This document shows, piece by piece, positions 26,745 through 35,343 of a stretch of DNA of 64,000 nt. Location: NCBI GenBank assembly GCA_016708345.1, contig JADJFX010000002.1, forward strand, positions 310,001 through 374,000, written 5' to 3'. A program made the position numbers and the translations under genes. The DNA is from Candidatus Rhodoferax bjergmarkensis (GTDB taxonomy: Bacteria > Pseudomonadota > Gammaproteobacteria > Burkholderiales > Burkholderiaceae_C). Numbering within the stretch: the first letter of the stretch is position 1; each line of letters opens with the position of its first letter. The notes beneath the pieces are model-generated. The model was not told where the DNA came from. It saw only the letters and a list, made by a program, of their open reading frames with translations, and searched no databases.

Positions 26745-28078
26745 TTTGAACCCTTTGAATTGCCACTCGTATCACTGCTCTCGCCATCAAAAAAGTACGT
26801 GACACGCTTGCGTGGGTTGAGATAAGCGGCAACCTTCGGGGGCAACAGAGCCGGGGAGATTGACTTAGTAATGTTGAGCTCTGTTTCCTTTTCAAGATCA
26901 ATCATGATCGCCTCTTCCTTGGGCACGGACGGGTCGTAAATCATGACCCAGGGCCGCAATGGCTTTTTGGGGTTGATTGAGGTCACCATGCCCAGCACAT
27001 CGTTGGTCAATTGAACAACAGACCCCGGCGGATAAACGCCCAGACTTCGGATCATCAGTTGCAGGGCTTTGACATCGAATTTACTCCGTCTTTGCGCAAA
27101 CATGAATGAAAGTGCTTGATGTGGTGTCATGGCACGCTTGATGTCTACCGGATTGCATAAGTTGTCGTAATAGTTGACCAGCGAAACCAGGCGTGCCGCG
27201 ACCGTCATTTTTTCAGCGGTCAAAGCACGAGGGTAGCCGCTGCCATCGGCCAACTCGTGGTGCTGGGCGACAACGGCCAAGGCTCCCGGCTTGAGACCCA
27301 ATTTGACGCCAATGTTTGTGCCATATTCCACGTGCTGCTGACGCAAATGCCGCTCGGCATTGTTGTATTCCTCAGGTGACTTTCTGAGAACCCGGTCAGG
27401 AATGTCCATCAGTCCCACGTCATGCACCATGGCACCTATGCCGAGGTCGCGCGCGGCAGCGACATCCATTCCCATATCCTTTGCCAGCATCATGGCCAAA
27501 ATGGTAACGTTCAGGCTGTGGTAATAAACCTCCTCGCCCCCAGCTTTGTCGCCCATGAGATGCAGGGTTGCCTCGGGGTTGTCGAGAAATGCATCGGTCA
27601 TCTGGCCCACAAGCGCGACCATATCTTCCAGCGTTTCCTTGGGTTTGGCGATGAGGTTGCGGCTGAGGTTTTTCATCACGGGGGTCGCCTTGGTGAACGC
27701 CCGCTCAACGTTTGCAACTTGTTCGCGGCGTTTGACCAATGCCACCATGCGTTCCCGTTTTGCCTGCATGGCCGGGTCAGTTTCGTTGGGCAGCTGGACT
27801 TCACTTTCCTGCAAGGCTGGCGTATTCGCCAGGGGTGCCACCACAGTGGCAGCCAAGACTTGTGCCACAACCAGTGGATCACTGCGATCAGGGTCGTAGC
27901 GATACTGTGCCAGCTTCAATGCGCGCAGTTCACGCAACTGATCTTCAGTGCGAATTTTGAAGCTGTTGAGGGCGAAAGAGTGCTTGAACCACGGCAAATC
28001 AAGGTTCACGAAGATGCCGATGCGCAGCTTGTCAGCGCTTAGAAAAGTTCCTGTCGGCTCACCGCTGGATTCACTCAT
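26741..28078 (-). CDS. HD-GYP cyclic-di-GMP phosphodiesterase with DUF3391-like N-terminus
   Basis: 445 residues from the ATG at 28078 (MSESSGEPTG), preceded by AAGGG. The N-terminal 100 residues (LRIGIFVNLDLPWFKHSFAL) look like the DUF3391 domain common before HD-GYP. The HD-GYP core has YYHSLNVTILAMMLA, AMVHDVGLMDIPDRVL, RQQHVEYG, VAQHHELADGSGYPRAL and VSLVNYYDNLCNP. All HD and GYP residues are present, so c-di-GMP hydrolysis is likely. Its stop overlaps the start of the downstream hybrid kinase (ATGA), pointing to a shared signalling operon. Confidence 0.92.
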   Translation of the reverse strand: MSESSGEPTGTFLSADKLRIGIFVNLDLPWFKHSFALNSFKIRTEDQLRELRALKLAQYRYDPDRSDPLVVAQVLAATVVAPLANTPALQESEVQLPNETDPAMQAKRERMVALVKRREQVANVERAFTKATPVMKNLSRNLIAKPKETLEDMVALVGQMTDAFLDNPEATLHLMGDKAGGEEVYYHSLNVTILAMMLAKDMGMDVAAARDLGIGAMVHDVGLMDIPDRVLRKSPEEYNNAERHLRQQHVEYGTNIGVKLGLKPGALAVVAQHHELADGSGYPRALTAEKMTVAARLVSLVNYYDNLCNPVDIKRAMTPHQALSFMFAQRRSKFDVKALQLMIRSLGVYPPGSVVQLTNDVLGMVTSINPKKPLRPWVMIYDPSVPKEEAIMIDLEKETELNITKSISPALLPPKVAAYLNPRKRVTYFFDGESSDTSGNSKGSK

Positions 28079-28274
28079 CAACTTACCCTTTGTCGCTATG
28101 GATGCCCGCAGGATCTTGCCACAACCGATGCAAAGGCCAGAGCACTTTTGACCCCGGATGAGTCTAACGCACAACATAGCCGCGACTCGTCAGTCACGGA
28201 GCTTTTCATGTGTCAAAAGGTATTGTTGGCGGATTAAACTTGGGGCCAGTAAAGCCCCTGCCTAGGAGAACAAA

Positions 28275-28727
28275 ATGCCTACACGTCTGAAAGATTTTGC
28301 GACCAGCTTGGTTGCTGTTGTTGAACCCGATTCAAGCGCGCTCGCGGCGGCCCAACTGATGCGGCGTCACCATATCGGCGCATTGGTGGTGGTAGATGCC
28401 AATGAAAAGAGCCGACCGGTTGGCGTGCTGACCGATCGGGATCTGGTGCTGGGCCTGATGGCCGAGGGCTTGGATCCGGCCTTGTTCACGGTGGGCGACA
28501 TCATGTCGGTGGAGCTTGTGGTGGCCAATCCAGAGATGGATGCCATGGATGCGGTTCAATTGATGCGTGTAAACCGGCTGCGGCGTTTGGTTCTTGTGAA
28601 CGATGCCGGTCAATTGGCAGGCATCGTCACCATGGAAGACGTGCTTGAGTTGCTGACTCGCGAGCTGGCCAGCCTTGCTGTTGGTGTGCTGGGGGCGAGA
28701 GATCGCGAATTTGAAACCCGGAAATAG
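28275..28727 (+). CDS. CBS-domain protein
   Basis: 150 residues made of two CBS motifs. The first has AAQLMRRHHIGALVVVDANE and VGVLTDRDLVLG. The second has DIMSVELVVANPEMDAMDAV, MRVNRLRRLVLVND and AGIVTMEDVLELL. CBS pairs bind adenosine nucleotides and act as energy sensors. The AGGAG ribosome-binding site is 8 bp from the ATG. The Lon-like protease gene starts 12 bp after the stop, so the two may form an operon. Confidence 0.88.
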   Translation: MPTRLKDFATSLVAVVEPDSSALAAAQLMRRHHIGALVVVDANEKSRPVGVLTDRDLVLGLMAEGLDPALFTVGDIMSVELVVANPEMDAMDAVQLMRVNRLRRLVLVNDAGQLAGIVTMEDVLELLTRELASLAVGVLGARDREFETRK

Positions 28728-28739
28728 GAAACTTCCAGT

Positions 28740-31160
28740 ATGACTGTTTCCAGCCTGGCCTGCCATGAATTGCGTGTGACGATTGATCCAGACGTTTTGG
28801 GTTTTGAGGATACCGCCAGTTTGGTGGAAGATGTTTTGCCCTGGATTGGTCAGGAACGCGCCGAAGTCTCCGCACGCTTTGGCCTTGGCATGGAGCAGCC
28901 TGATTACAACCTGTTTGTTTTGGGAGAGATCGGCAGCGGAAGATCCTCACTGCTCCAGCAGGTAATGCATTCCGTGGCTGCAACACGATCCGTTCCGCCA
29001 GATTTGTGCTACCTGAACAACTTTGATGCGCCTGAGAAGCCCTTGGCCTTGCGTCTGCCGCCAGGGCAGGGACGTTTGCTGCGGCAACTGATGCTGCAAA
29101 TGTGTCGCACGCTGGAGCAGGAGATTCCGTCTCGCCTACAGGGCCCAGAATTCAAAGCCGAGAGTGAGCGCATTGAGAAGGCCTACAAACTTGAAGAGGG
29201 CAAGGTCTATGCAGCGTTAGACGCTTTTGCCGAGGCACGGCGATTTGCACTGTATCGCGAGAACGGACATTTGGTGTTTACCCTGTTGGGCGATAAAGGC
29301 AATGCGCTGACCGAGAGTGAGGCTCGCTCACTTCCCAAGGATCAACGGTCCCGCATAGACCAAGGTGAACAGGAGTTGCGTGAGGAGATTGCCAGGTATC
29401 TGGACAAGATGCGGCCGCTGGAGCTGGCCATGAATGAGAGCTTGAGCGCGTTGCGGCGTCAGGTCGTCAAACCGCTGTTGGATCACGCATTGCAGGAAAT
29501 TCGCGTTGGTTTGAAGAAGCAAATCAAAGACTCTGTGAAGCTTGGAATCTATCTGGACCGGGTCATGCATGATGTTCTCGACAGTCTTGAGTTGTTCAGA
29601 ATTTCCGATGCCGATGATGAACTCAGGCAAGAGGAGTTGGCCGATGCGTTATCGCGTTACCACGTTAATTTGCTGGTTGACCATGATGGTTTAACGGGCG
29701 CGCCGGTTATTGTGGAGAACAATCCTTCGTTTCGTGCTTTGTTCGGCAGCGTCGAGTACCAACCCCAGGAAGATGTACTGCTGACTGATTTTTCCCGTAT
29801 TCGGGCGGGCAGTTTGCTCAAGGCGCATGGCGGCTTTTTGATGCTGCACCTGCGAGACCTTCTGACCGATGAATTGGTGTGGGAGAAGCTGCGGCGATTT
29901 TTGCGTAATGGCCGACTGCAAATTGAGGAGCCGGGGCAGGTTATGGGGCCGATGGCCTCCGTGTCCTTGGAGCCTGAAGCGGTCGATGTTGACGTCAAAA
30001 TTGTCCTGATCGGCTCTGTTGAGCAGTATTACGAATTGCAGGATGCTGATCCGGAGTTTGCCAGGCGTTTCAGGGTCAAGGTGGACTTTGCCGAAAGTTT
30101 TTTTGCGAATAACGAAACCTACCATGCTTCGGCCATTTTGGTGGCACACACCTGCAAGAAACTGGGTTTGCCGCATTTCTCAAAAGCCGCTGTGGCGAGT
30201 TTGTTGGAGGATTCGCATCGTGAGGTGGATGACCAGTCAAGGCAAAGTGCAATTTTTTCCCGTACTGAAGCCTTGGTGATGGAAAGTGCCGCCCTTTGTC
30301 GTAACCGTGCAGGAACACTGGTCAATGCTGCAGATGTCGAGGCCGCATTGCGGGCACGCACATTACGGCACGACTATCCGGACCAGCGCTTGCAGGAATC
30401 CATCACAGATGGTGATCGGCTGATTAGTTTGTATGGCGAAAAAATTGGCCAACTTAACGGCCTTTCGCAAATTGACTTGGGAGATTACCGCTTTGGCTTT
30501 CCGGTTCGGGTCACGGCGCGAACCTTTGCCGGCAGTGAGGGCATCTTGAACATCGAGCGTGAGGTGGAAATGTCCGGCCCCATCCATGACAAAGGGGTGC
30601 TCATTTTGCACAGTTACCTGTCGGCCATATTTGCGCACATGGCACCGCTGGCACTGAACGCCTCCATTGTTTTTGAGCAAGAGTACAGCGGTGTCGAAGG
30701 TGACTCGGCGTCGTGCGCCGAACTGTATGTGGTGCTTTCGTCACTGGCGTGCCTGCCGCTCAGACAGGGGATTGCCGTCACCGGTGCGGTCAACCTGCAT
30801 GGGGAGGTCTTGCCGGTCGGTGGGATCAACGAAAAAATCGAAGGCTACTTCAGGATCTGCCAAACGGCGGGTCTCGATGGGCGACAGGGTGTGCTCATTC
30901 CGCATCGTAATCGACGGCATCTGATGCTTGATGCCAAGGTAATTGCGGCGGTCGATAAGGGCCTGTTTCATGTCTATACCGCTGAACACGTAAGCGACGG
31001 CATTGAACTGCTGACCGGTTTCGCATCCGGCATGGGCAGTGCCACAGGCGCTTATCCCCACGACAGTGTGCTGGGGCGAGCGCAAAAAACTTTGCAAACT
31101 TATCGCAGAGCCTGTCAACTTGCGCAGCAAGTCAAGAAGCCACGCAAGCTGCTACGCTAA
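28740..31160 (+). CDS. Lon-related protease with AAA domain (YcbZ/LonH-like)
   Basis: 806 residues. A degenerate AAA region covers the first half. Its P-loop-like GEIGSGRSS has Arg in place of the usual Lys. A helical insertion with a likely coiled coil follows (around residues 130-300), then AAA-type motifs (VKIVLIGSVEQYYEL) and a Lon proteolytic domain. The catalytic dyad is Ser656 in EGDSASCAEL and Lys699 in GGINEKIEGYF, 43 residues apart as in Lon. The architecture matches the YcbZ family of Lon-like proteins lacking an intact ATPase. It is probably cytoplasmic. The start at 28740 is 12 bp after the CBS gene. Confidence 0.87.
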   Translation: MTVSSLACHELRVTIDPDVLGFEDTASLVEDVLPWIGQERAEVSARFGLGMEQPDYNLFVLGEIGSGRSSLLQQVMHSVAATRSVPPDLCYLNNFDAPEKPLALRLPPGQGRLLRQLMLQMCRTLEQEIPSRLQGPEFKAESERIEKAYKLEEGKVYAALDAFAEARRFALYRENGHLVFTLLGDKGNALTESEARSLPKDQRSRIDQGEQELREEIARYLDKMRPLELAMNESLSALRRQVVKPLLDHALQEIRVGLKKQIKDSVKLGIYLDRVMHDVLDSLELFRISDADDELRQEELADALSRYHVNLLVDHDGLTGAPVIVENNPSFRALFGSVEYQPQEDVLLTDFSRIRAGSLLKAHGGFLMLHLRDLLTDELVWEKLRRFLRNGRLQIEEPGQVMGPMASVSLEPEAVDVDVKIVLIGSVEQYYELQDADPEFARRFRVKVDFAESFFANNETYHASAILVAHTCKKLGLPHFSKAAVASLLEDSHREVDDQSRQSAIFSRTEALVMESAALCRNRAGTLVNAADVEAALRARTLRHDYPDQRLQESITDGDRLISLYGEKIGQLNGLSQIDLGDYRFGFPVRVTARTFAGSEGILNIEREVEMSGPIHDKGVLILHSYLSAIFAHMAPLALNASIVFEQEYSGVEGDSASCAELYVVLSSLACLPLRQGIAVTGAVNLHGEVLPVGGINEKIEGYFRICQTAGLDGRQGVLIPHRNRRHLMLDAKVIAAVDKGLFHVYTAEHVSDGIELLTGFASGMGSATGAYPHDSVLGRAQKTLQTYRRACQLAQQVKKPRKLLR

Positions 31161-31217
31161 CTCGAATGAAGGGAAACGATCCAGACCCGGTTTGATCCGG
31201 GGCGATTGTTTTTTGAT

Positions 31218-31709
31218 TTATGTCACTGCAATTCGCATGGACATGTCGTGCATGCGGGTGGCAATGATGGCTCCCAACGCCATGGACAGTGCCAGTGCGA
31301 CGGTGGGGTGCTGCTTGGAAAGCAATGCAAAACCATCGGTGCTGAGCTCCCAGACCTTGCAATCGCTGTATGCGATGACAGAAGAGCTTCGGGACAGATG
31401 GGAGAAAAAGCTGCCTTCTCCTACCACGGTGCCTGGGGCCAGTATGGCCAGTTGCGTAAACCCTGCAGCTGTCTTGATCTCAACCTTCAGGCTACCTGAT
31501 TCGAGAAAATAAAGCTTGCGGTCCATTGCACCCTGCGAAATTAACAAGTTGCCTCGTGGCAAAGATATCGCATGAAGGTGCTCACCCAATATGGCCCAAC
31601 GGTGAGGCTCCAGAAAACGGCCCAAAGTGCCTTCTTCCTTATTGCGTGAAATGGCCGCAACCAGACCACTTACGTCATGTTTTTGCGGATGCAGGTCCGT
31701 ACGGTTCAT
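31218..31709 (-). CDS. Cyclic nucleotide-binding domain protein without DNA-binding domain
   Basis: 163 residues, one CRP-like cNMP fold: LLISQGAMDRKLYFLESGSL, then LAILAPGTVVGEGSFFSHLS and VWELSTDGFALLSKQHP. The phosphate-binding cassette around GEGSFF is partly kept, but the RxS arginine site reads HLSRSSSV, so cNMP binding is plausible. No helix-turn-helix follows, unlike CRP. It may act by protein contact. It is a single gene on the minus strand, converging with the Lon-like gene. Confidence 0.82.
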   Translation of the reverse strand: MNRTDLHPQKHDVSGLVAAISRNKEEGTLGRFLEPHRWAILGEHLHAISLPRGNLLISQGAMDRKLYFLESGSLKVEIKTAAGFTQLAILAPGTVVGEGSFFSHLSRSSSVIAYSDCKVWELSTDGFALLSKQHPTVALALSMALGAIIATRMHDMSMRIAVT

Positions 31710-31883
31710 TAAATTCTCTCGTTTGAAGCGACTATATGTGGACGGCTAAATTTCATGATTCGCAATGCGGAGCACCCCAAATCATGAAAGTTCGTTTTTC
31801 ACGTTAAGCCGACGAACCAAAGTATGTGCGTTGCTGCGCATGGCTGTCAAGTCGCGGGCACAACATCTTTGGCCGACGCAAAT

Positions 31884-32333
31884 TTAATTCTTTGGATAAC
31901 CCAGGCGAGCCAGCGCTTGCTTGACGCGGGCATCAAAAGCATCGCCAACATTGCCCAAACTCTCGTCGACCACGTTGCTTGCATTTTTGATGCGTACTTT
32001 CAGTAAATTTGCATTGGAGTCGATGGCACCGCGTGCCTGGGATTCGAGTTCCTCGCCGGCTTTGACCAAAGCCTCAAATGCTTTTTCGCCTTTGGTGCCG
32101 GTCGCCGTAGTGACTTTCGCAAGCGCCCCCAAACCAGCCAACCAGATGGCGCGTTGCGAGTCGATCAGCTTGAGCGATGCGTCGCGGGTCATGTGAACAA
32201 CGTCGCTGACCTTTTTACGGCTTTTAACGGCAACCGCCTTCACGGTTGGTGCCTTCTCTTTACCTGAAGAGGATTTTGCCTTTGTTTTAGCTGCGACGGT
32301 TTTTGTGGTTTTTGTGGTTTTGGAGGTTGCCAT
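31884..32333 (-). CDS. Phasin family protein
   Basis: 149 residues. The N-terminal 45 residues are Lys/Thr/Ala-rich and probably disordered (TSKTTKTTKTVAAKTKAKSS). An amphipathic helical region follows with RAIWLAGLGALAKV and FEALVKAGEELESQARG, the signature of phasins that coat polyhydroxyalkanoate granules. No PHA synthase is nearby. A phasin-like protein of other function cannot be excluded. Confidence 0.85.
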   Translation of the reverse strand: MATSKTTKTTKTVAAKTKAKSSSGKEKAPTVKAVAVKSRKKVSDVVHMTRDASLKLIDSQRAIWLAGLGALAKVTTATGTKGEKAFEALVKAGEELESQARGAIDSNANLLKVRIKNASNVVDESLGNVGDAFDARVKQALARLGYPKN

Positions 32334-32440
32334 GGTATTTCCTTGATTAAGTCTTAAATTCAGCCGCTAATTTACTGCAGGGCCGCTGTGCAGTGTAAGT
32401 ATCCCAGACTGGCACTAGTGCTTGGCTGAAGGTGGGCAAC

Positions 32441-34432
32441 TTAGGATGTGGCGGGGCGTGTTTTGTAAAAGTGAATGGGGCTGCTTTGGCTAGAAGTGTT
32501 GTTGTTCTTGAGAACCGAATGTCGTATTCGGCCGACGACGTGCATTTCGCAGGGTTTGCAGTCAAATCGCAGGGTCAGTTTGTCTGGGCCGTTGATCAGT
32601 GTGAGAGGTTCTGCCTTGATGGTGCCTTGCACACCCGTGACGCCTTTGGCCTGTTTGGGGCACAAGCTCAATGAAAAACGCACACAGTGTTTGGTAATCA
32701 TCAGGCTGACATCACCTTCCTCTTCCTGGCTTTCGTAGGCTGCTGCGATGACCTTGACGCCATGCAGTGCGTAAAAATCACGGGCTTTTTGGTTGTAGAC
32801 ATTGGCAAGATAGCTCAGGGTGTCTTCCGGGTAAGGATGGGGTGGCTCCACTGCAGCTGCGCGGGCTGGTCGCACATAGGCTCTGGCACGGGCGGTTTCC
32901 AACAAAGTCACAACTTCGCGCCGCAACGGATTGATGAGTGAGGCTGGAACGAACCACGGCGCTGTCAGGCTGAGCTTGATCTCGTTTTTGTCAGTGGCCA
33001 ATTCAAAAATCGAGTTGCCAAATTTAGCCAAGTGTTCACGCAAACCAACACTTGCCTGCTCGGGATCTTTTGCGAGTTCTTTGACGGCGGTGATGCGGGC
33101 ACTTGCGGTGTGGCCATCTACGTCGGTCAGGGTCAGTGCAAAGCCTTCGGGTGTTTCGTCAAAATTAACCCACACGCCAATGCGCCGATCACTGGATTTT
33201 TTGTCCAAAGCGCGAACCCAGCTTGCATCCCGGTTGCGATTGACCTCTAAGCCTTTGCGCAAATCTTTGAATCCATTGACAGGGTCTTTGGGAAACACTC
33301 GCCAAAGGTTATTTCCATTTTTCCCGACAAACTCGGCGCGGTTGATCGCCATGCCGACCAGTTCTTTTTGCAGATCGTAGTAGCACAAGCCGTCACCGTT
33401 ATGCAATGTTGTTGGTGCCATGTTCAGTTCAAGTTCTACCCAATCTGGCCCAATGCGGGACACAAAACCAATTGCCTGGCCAGGATTTTTGGGGGTGTCA
33501 AAGGCTCCGATGTCTTCATGGCGGACCTGGACAAAATAGTCTGTAAACTCACGGTTGAAATTCTGAAGGGGGTCGGGTATGAAGGTGAAGCTTGTGCTGC
33601 CACTGGATGCACGCGCAAGTTCCGGGCGCTGCTCCAGTAGTTTGTCCAGCAGTACGCGGTAGTGGGCGGTGATGTTTTTCACATAGCCCATGTCTTTGTA
33701 GCGACCTTCAATTTTGAAACTTCGAATGCCAGCGTCAACCAGCGCATTCAGGTTGTCACTTTGGTTGTTGTCCTTCATTGACAGCACGTGTTTGTCATGC
33801 GCCACGAATCGCCCTGACGAGTCTGTCACTTGGTAGGGTAGTCGACAGGCTTGGCTGCAATCGCCGCGGTTGGCACTGCGCCCGGTGTGGGCGTGACTGA
33901 TATAGCACTGGCCACTGTAGGCAACGCACAACGCACCATGCACAAAAAATTCAAGTGCGCAGTGAGTCTGCTTTCGAATAGTCTTTATCTGCTGCAGGTC
34001 AAGTTCTCGGGCCAGCACAATTTGCGACAGTCCGGCATTTTGCAGAAAAAGCGCTTTTTCTGGGGTACGAATGTCGGTCTGGGTGCTGGCGTGCAATTGA
34101 ATCGGTGGCAGATCAATCTGCAGCAAGCCCATGTCCTGAATGATGAGGGCGTCCACCCCGGCGTCATATAACTGCCAGGTTAGTTTGCGAACCGGCTCAA
34201 GCTCATCATCGCGCAAGATGGTGTTCAGAGTGACAAAAACCCGGCTATTAAAACGATGTGCATGGCGCACCAAGCGCCGGATGTCGGCGACGCTGTTGTG
34301 CGCGCCGGATCGTGCGCCATACGACGGGCCACCAATGTACACAGCATCAGCCCCATGGTTGACCGCTTCAATGCCGATATCGGCATCGCGCGCAGGGGAA
34401 AGGAGTTCAAGTTGATGTTCAAGCAGTGACAT
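32441..34432 (-). CDS. rlhA: U32 peptidase-family protein, RlhA-like 23S rRNA hydroxylase
   Basis: 663 residues from the ATG at 34432 (MSLLEHQLELLSPARD). The U32 domain has GADAVYIGGPSYGARSG, HASTQTDI and the cysteine cluster FVHGALCVAYSGQCYISH with GDCSQACRLPY, expected to bind an iron-sulfur cluster. IKIEGR-like residues follow (SFKIEGRYKDMGYV). A long middle/C-terminal part matches the length of E. coli RlhA (YdcP), which hydroxylates C2501 of 23S rRNA using prephenate-linked chemistry. It is divergent from the acyltransferase gene with a 41-bp gap. Other U32 proteins (YhbU, YegQ) are shorter, which favours RlhA. Confidence 0.88.
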   Translation of the reverse strand: MSLLEHQLELLSPARDADIGIEAVNHGADAVYIGGPSYGARSGAHNSVADIRRLVRHAHRFNSRVFVTLNTILRDDELEPVRKLTWQLYDAGVDALIIQDMGLLQIDLPPIQLHASTQTDIRTPEKALFLQNAGLSQIVLARELDLQQIKTIRKQTHCALEFFVHGALCVAYSGQCYISHAHTGRSANRGDCSQACRLPYQVTDSSGRFVAHDKHVLSMKDNNQSDNLNALVDAGIRSFKIEGRYKDMGYVKNITAHYRVLLDKLLEQRPELARASSGSTSFTFIPDPLQNFNREFTDYFVQVRHEDIGAFDTPKNPGQAIGFVSRIGPDWVELELNMAPTTLHNGDGLCYYDLQKELVGMAINRAEFVGKNGNNLWRVFPKDPVNGFKDLRKGLEVNRNRDASWVRALDKKSSDRRIGVWVNFDETPEGFALTLTDVDGHTASARITAVKELAKDPEQASVGLREHLAKFGNSIFELATDKNEIKLSLTAPWFVPASLINPLRREVVTLLETARARAYVRPARAAAVEPPHPYPEDTLSYLANVYNQKARDFYALHGVKVIAAAYESQEEEGDVSLMITKHCVRFSLSLCPKQAKGVTGVQGTIKAEPLTLINGPDKLTLRFDCKPCEMHVVGRIRHSVLKNNNTSSQSSPIHFYKTRPATS

Positions 34433-34473
34433 GGTTTTAATTATCCCCGTTTGGTTTGCGGTATCGTTGCACC

Positions 34474-35256
34474 ATGATGCGCCCTTTGTCACCCCACCCC
34501 ATGCCCGTGGTCATGTCCAGATTTGACGGGGTGGACGCTTTGCGCGGTCTGGCCATGGTCTGGATGACAGTATTCCATTTTTGCTTTGACCTCAATCACT
34601 TCGGTTTTTGGCACCAAGACTTTTATGGCGATCCGTTTTGGCTTTGGCAGCGCACCTTGATTTTGAGTTTGTTTTTGTTTTGTGCTGGCATGGGGCAGGC
34701 CATTGCGGTGGCGCTGGGGCAGAGCTGGCCGCGGTTTTGGCGGCGCTGGGCGCAGATTTTGGGCTGCGCACTCTTGGTGACCGCCGGATCCTGGCTGATG
34801 TACCCCAAAACATTCATTTACTTTGGTGTTTTGCAAGGCATGGCCGTGATGCTGGTTATTGCGCGCTTGACGGCCCACTGGGGGGCTTGGCTGTGGTTCT
34901 TGGGTGGTTTGCTGATTGCTACAAAATATATAGCTGTCTACGCTTTATATACGTGCGGTACAGCTTGTTTTCTTGATAATTTCAACGCTCCTTGGCTCAA
35001 TTGGCTCGGCTTGATCACCCGCAAACCCATCACCGAGGACTACGTACCGCTGTTGCCGTGGATGGGCGTCATGTGGTGGGGCGTGGCGGCGGGGGGCTGG
35101 CTTTCACGCCAGCATACCAGCGGTTGGATCAAGCCATTGTCTGCATCGCTTCAATCTTTGGCAACACTTGGGCGCTGGAGCCTGACATACTACATGCTGC
35201 ATCAGCCGCTGATGATTTCGAGTCTGATGTTGTTTGGCTGGTTGATCACAAAGTGA
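34474..35256 (+). CDS. Membrane acyltransferase-like protein (DUF1624-type)
   Basis: 260 residues, six to seven transmembrane helices, with the N-terminal motif FDGVDALRGLAMVWMTVFHF typical of DUF1624 / heparan-alpha-glucosaminide N-acetyltransferase-like proteins. Also visible are QRTLILSLFLFCAGMGQAIA, VPLLPWMGVMWWGVAAG and the end segment LGRWSLTYYMLHQPLMI. The substrate is unknown. Residues about 148-169 are encoded by a family A repeat, just before the conserved NAPWLNWLGL motif. The start was put at the ATG at 34474; a TTG at 34456 is possible. Confidence 0.85.
   Translation: MMRPLSPHPMPVVMSRFDGVDALRGLAMVWMTVFHFCFDLNHFGFWHQDFYGDPFWLWQRTLILSLFLFCAGMGQAIAVALGQSWPRFWRRWAQILGCALLVTAGSWLMYPKTFIYFGVLQGMAVMLVIARLTAHWGAWLWFLGGLLIATKYIAVYALYTCGTACFLDNFNAPWLNWLGLITRKPITEDYVPLLPWMGVMWWGVAAGGWLSRQHTSGWIKPLSASLQSLATLGRWSLTYYMLHQPLMISSLMLFGWLITK
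34912..34981 (+). repeat. Repeat family A, copy 6, inside the acyltransferase gene
   Basis: Plus strand: ATTGCTACAAAATATATAGC, TGTCTACGC, a spacer and GTGCGGTACAG. Read in the frame GCT-ACA-AAA-TAT-ATA-GCT, the same frame as the murI copy. It encodes IATKYIAVYALYTCGTACFL, a hydrophobic segment that could join or extend a membrane helix. Confidence 0.83.
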
Positions 35257-35343
35257 AGGAATAACTCATGAAGTGTTTGGTATCAGCCGAAATATATGTC
35301 ACAGTAGCAGCATGAAAATAGACATGTGGTGGAGACTTTGCCA

